A stretch of DNA of 7,817 nucleotides from G020353355 sp050116155 (lineage in GTDB: Bacteria > Desulfobacterota > Desulfobacteria > Desulfobacterales > JAHEIW01), in NCBI GenBank assembly GCA_050116155.1, contig JASFPE010000279.1, positions 1 through 7,817 on the forward strand. The letters run 5' to 3'. Every line of letters begins with the position of its first letter. The first letter of the stretch is position 1. Shown here one piece after another: positions 5,772-7,817 of this stretch. The position numbers and the translations under genes were made by a program. The notes below the pieces were generated by a model, which was given only the letters and a program-made list of their open reading frames with translations, had not been told where the DNA came from and ran no database searches.

Positions 5772-6377
5772 CTAGCCGTGATAGCCAGATAACATCTCCG
5801 GCCGGACTTTGCGCAAAAACGTCACACAAATTGCAGTTGTAATACCTTCGATAATCATAACCGGTATATGGGCGACAATAATAATACCGGAGACCTCCAG
5901 GAAGTTTTCTTCCGTGAAAATCAAGGACAAGCCTACAAACATGCCGCTGAGGAGCACCGATAGAAATCCACAGGCAAAAGCAGCGACTGCAGCAATCCGG
6001 AGGCTTTTGTGGACCAGTCGACCAAAAACAAGATAACAACAAACTGCCGGCAGGGCCATAATAATGGTGTTGACACCCAGGGTGGTAATTCCGCCAAACT
6101 GGAAAAAAGCGCCCTGCAATGCCAGCGCTACAAAAATGGCAGGAAAAGCCGTCCAGCCGAGTAAAAGTCCCATAACGCCGTTTAATATCAAGTGGGCATT
6201 GGCCGGTCCGATGGGAATATGGATCAACGACGCCACAAAAAAGGCAGCCGAAAGCATTCCGGCTTTGGCAATCTGATCATAGTCCAGTTTCTTCAGCCCA
6301 ATGGCCGTGCCAACGGCAGCCAGAGCCGCACCCGAAATCAGCACCGGACCCGATAGCACACCTTCAGAAATATGCAT
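5772..6377 (-). CDS. cbiM: Nickel/cobalt ECF transporter substrate-binding membrane protein (CbiM/NikM)
   Basis: The metal-specific membrane subunit (201 residues) of the importer. It begins MHISEGVLSG; in this family the N-terminal Met-His pair inserts into the protein and coordinates the metal, so the start must be this ATG at 6377 and not the in-frame ATG 36 bases further upstream (6413). AGGA at 6386-6389 with an 8-base spacing supports the choice. Conserved blocks follow: FFVASLIHIPIGPANAHLILNGVMGLLLG (about 46-74, with His53 and His62 as candidate metal-site residues), FQFGGITTLGVNTIIMALPAV (about 92-112), and VAHIPVMIIEGITTAICVTFL near the C terminus. Five to six hydrophobic helices are evident. 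It is the first transporter gene, 88 bp after the racemase gene. Nickel versus cobalt cannot be decided from this subunit; the NikL-like neighbour leans to nickel. Confidence 0.94.
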   Translation of the reverse strand: MHISEGVLSGPVLISGAALAAVGTAIGLKKLDYDQIAKAGMLSAAFFVASLIHIPIGPANAHLILNGVMGLLLGWTAFPAIFVALALQGAFFQFGGITTLGVNTIIMALPAVCCYLVFGRLVHKSLRIAAVAAFACGFLSVLLSGMFVGLSLIFTEENFLEVSGIIIVAHIPVMIIEGITTAICVTFLRKVRPEMLSGYHG

Positions 6378-6385
6378 GAGCGATA

Positions 6386-6390
6386 TCCTG
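6386..6390 (-). promoter_or_regulatory. Ribosome binding site deciding the cbiM start
   Basis: Reads CAGGA on the minus strand, eight bases before the ATG that gives the N terminus MHISEGVL. The alternative start at 6413 would place this site inside the coding region and bury the metal-binding His2 at position 14. Confidence 0.7.
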
Positions 6391-6465
6391 ACAAATTTAT
6401 CGAAACAAGGCAACCTGTAACTTGGCTTAAGCAGCGATATTGGGCCCTGTAATATATCGTTTTGA

Positions 6466-7596
6466 TTATATCGCTTTGGCCTTTCTTAATGTCTCAATTT
6501 CCTTTTCGCTAAAATCAAAATCTCTCAGGACTGCTTCGGTGTGCTCTCCGGGAGTCGGCGGCGAATGTTTAATTTCCGGCGGGGTGCGTGAAAATCGCGG
6601 GGCCGGCGCCGGCTGGCGAACCCCGTCCACCTCGATGAATGTCTTTCTTACCCGAATTTGAGGGTGCTCGGAGGCTTCATCGAGAGATAAAACCGGGGCA
6701 AAACACACATCGGTTCCTTCCATTTCATCGCACCATTCATCCCGGGTTTTGGTTTTGAATATTTCACTGAGTTTTTCTTTAAACTGCGGCCATTTATCTT
6801 GATTCATCTGATTCTGAAAATCCGGATCATCGATGCCGGTGTGTTGCAGCAACAGCTCATAAAACTGGGGCTCAATGGATCCCACCGAAATATATTTGCC
6901 ATCTGCAGTTTCATAGGCATCGTAAAAATGGGCACCGCTGTCCAGGAGATTGACGCCGCGGGCATCCGCCCAAAATCCAGATTCTCGCAGACCATAGATC
7001 ATGGCCATTAAAGCGGCTGAGCCATCCACCATGGCCGCATCGATTACCTGGCCTTCGCCGGACTTCTGGGCTTCAAAAAGAGCGCAGACAATGCCGAAGG
7101 CCAGCAGCATGCCTCCGCCACCGAAATCACCCACCATATTTAGCGGTGCCACCGGCGCTTGCCCATGGCGACCAAAGGTATGCAAGGCTCCCGATAATGA
7201 TATGTAATTGATATCATGGCCGGCGACTTTTGCCATTGGACCCTCTTGCCCCCAACCGGTCATTCTACCATAAACAAGCCGCGGGTTACGCTCCAGGCAC
7301 ACATCCGGCCCCAGTCCCAATTTTTCCATCACCCCCGGTCGAAAACCTTCCTGCAGGGCATCCACCTGCGCCACCATCCTGAGTGCGGCAGCACTGCCCT
7401 CGGGCTTTCTGAGATCGATGTAAACCGAACGACGATTGCGCATCATGACGTCATATTTCGGTTTTGTTCGCGCCACATGCCCCTTCCTTTCGATGCGGAT
7501 GACCTCGGCTCCCATGTCCGAAAGCATCATGGCACAAAAGGGCCCCGGTCCGATGCCACCAAACTCGATGATCTTTACTCCCTGAAGTGGTCCCAT
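6466..7596 (-). CDS. Alpha-methylacyl-CoA racemase (CaiB/BaiF family)
   Basis: A 376-residue cytoplasmic enzyme of the CaiB/BaiF (family III CoA-transferase) fold, expected to interconvert the R and S forms of 2-methyl-branched acyl-CoA by proton exchange at C2. The N terminus MGPLQGVKIIEFGGIGPGPFCAMML and the ADMGAEVIRIER-like strand (SDMGAEVIRIER, 26-37) are typical. Residues equivalent to those of mycobacterial MCR are visible: Arg86 in GFRPGVMEKLGLGP, His127 in AGHDINYISLSG, Asp157 in NMVGDFGGGG and Glu242 in GSIEPQFYELL. The length fits racemases (about 360-390) rather than the longer true CoA-transferases. The ATG at 7596 has AGGGG at 7604-7608 with 7-base spacing. Its job may be handling methyl-branched fatty acids or products of anaerobic hydrocarbon activation (inference). 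It lies upstream of cbiM on the same strand, but a shared transcript is not shown. Confidence 0.92.
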   Translation of the reverse strand: MGPLQGVKIIEFGGIGPGPFCAMMLSDMGAEVIRIERKGHVARTKPKYDVMMRNRRSVYIDLRKPEGSAAALRMVAQVDALQEGFRPGVMEKLGLGPDVCLERNPRLVYGRMTGWGQEGPMAKVAGHDINYISLSGALHTFGRHGQAPVAPLNMVGDFGGGGMLLAFGIVCALFEAQKSGEGQVIDAAMVDGSAALMAMIYGLRESGFWADARGVNLLDSGAHFYDAYETADGKYISVGSIEPQFYELLLQHTGIDDPDFQNQMNQDKWPQFKEKLSEIFKTKTRDEWCDEMEGTDVCFAPVLSLDEASEHPQIRVRKTFIEVDGVRQPAPAPRFSRTPPEIKHSPPTPGEHTEAVLRDFDFSEKEIETLRKAKAI

Positions 7597-7669
7597 GTGT
7601 CGTCCCCTGTTATTAAGTTTGTCAATTGTTCACATAAAGGTTCCTGAGGATTCATAGGCAATTCTATAA

Positions 7670-7706
7670 AAGTGCCTAAAGTGAACTAAAATGCCTAAAG
7701 TGCCTA
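7670..7706 (+). repeat. Degenerate 9-bp word array upstream of the racemase gene
   Basis: Four units follow one another: AAGTGCCTA (7670), AAGTGAACTA (7679, one base longer), AAATGCCTA (7689) and AAGTGCCTA (7698). The motif type differs from the 7-bp arrays elsewhere in the window. No gene is seen between 7597 and the window end. Confidence 0.75.
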
Positions 7707-7807
7707 AAATTAAGGAATCGCATCGCTCTGTCTTTTTATTTTAAATGATAAAATACCTTGATCCCGCCATGTGGGATCATTTTTATCCGTCTTTGATTAG
7801 TTCACTT
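7679..7807. repeat. 11-bp inverted repeat flanking a terminator-like hairpin
   Basis: AAGTGAACTAA at 7679-7689 is the exact reverse complement of TTAGTTCACTT at 7797-7807. The left arm is part of the 9-bp word array; the right arm runs toward the window edge, so the full element may extend beyond it. Confidence 0.7.
7759..7784 (+). terminator. Intrinsic-terminator-like hairpin with T-run
   Basis: TGATCCC (7759-7765) and GGGATCA (7773-7779) form a perfect 7-bp stem with a 7-base loop, followed directly by TTTTT at 7780-7784 on the plus strand. On the minus strand the hairpin has no matching T-run. No plus-strand gene is visible before it, so what it would terminate is unclear. Confidence 0.45.
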
Positions 7808-7817
7808 GTAAGTTTAG

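Noticed and set aside
6378..6413. Longer CbiM starting at the ATG at 6413
   Set aside because: It adds 12 residues before MHISEGVL. The family needs Met-His at the very N terminus for metal binding, and AGGA sits correctly for the ATG at 6377.
6435..6459. Palindromic CGATATT...AATATATCG around GGGCCC
   Set aside because: The arms are unequal and there is no usable T-run on the minus strand for the racemase gene. It is too weak to call an operator or terminator.
6378..6465. Cobalamin or NiCo riboswitch upstream of cbiM
   Set aside because: The 88-bp gap is too short for a cobalamin riboswitch and I see no B12-box or other recognisable conserved core. I also see no NikR-like GTATGA dyad.
7216..7647. 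Plus-strand 143-codon frame opposite the racemase gene
   Set aside because: The translation resembles no family and lies antisense to the strongly supported racemase.

Overview
The window looks like a chromosomal piece of an anaerobic, metabolically versatile bacterium, most plausibly a sulfate-reducing Desulfobacterota of the Desulfobacterales type. This is inference: composition is moderate (roughly half GC by eye), there is an energy-coupling-factor (ECF) nickel/cobalt importer and a fatty-acyl-CoA racemase, and the gaps hold degenerate short-word repeat arrays that I associate from memory with that group. No rRNA, tRNA, transposase or phage gene is visible, and no marker gene fixes the taxonomy.

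Plus strand, 1-3019: three genes in one direction. First is the C-terminal ~295 residues of a thiamine-diphosphate-dependent 2-oxoacid dehydrogenase E1 beta subunit (cut by the window edge). Next is a 253-residue protein that reads as two SCP2 (sterol carrier)-like halves. Last is a class III, PLP-dependent aminotransferase of the glutamate-1-semialdehyde aminomutase-like branch. The last two are tightly coupled: the stop codon of one lies inside the ribosome binding site of the next. The pathway is not recognisable.

Minus strand, 7596-3094, convergent with the first block: an alpha-methylacyl-CoA racemase (CaiB/BaiF fold, catalytic residues all visible), then an 88-bp gap and a four-gene nickel/cobalt ECF importer in the order cbiM/nikM (metal-binding membrane component), nikL-like (secreted and anchored auxiliary component), cbiQ/nikQ (T component) and cbiO/nikO (ATPase with a seven-histidine tail). 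Together these would take up Ni2+ or Co2+ at the cytoplasmic membrane using ATP, for example for hydrogenase, CO dehydrogenase/acetyl-CoA synthase or corrinoid enzymes.

The most unusual structure is in the gaps. The 318-bp gap between cbiM and nikL holds a 243-bp element with perfect 33-bp inverted ends, and most of it, arms included, is built from degenerate 7-bp words kept in phase. The 212-bp gap between cbiQ and cbiO holds a second 7-bp-phased array with 12-bp inverted arms, which abuts the cbiO start codon where a ribosome binding site should be. The region upstream of the racemase (7670-7807) holds a third array with a 9-bp word, 11-bp inverted arms and a terminator-like hairpin in its interior. 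I see no CRISPR array and no cobalamin riboswitch.
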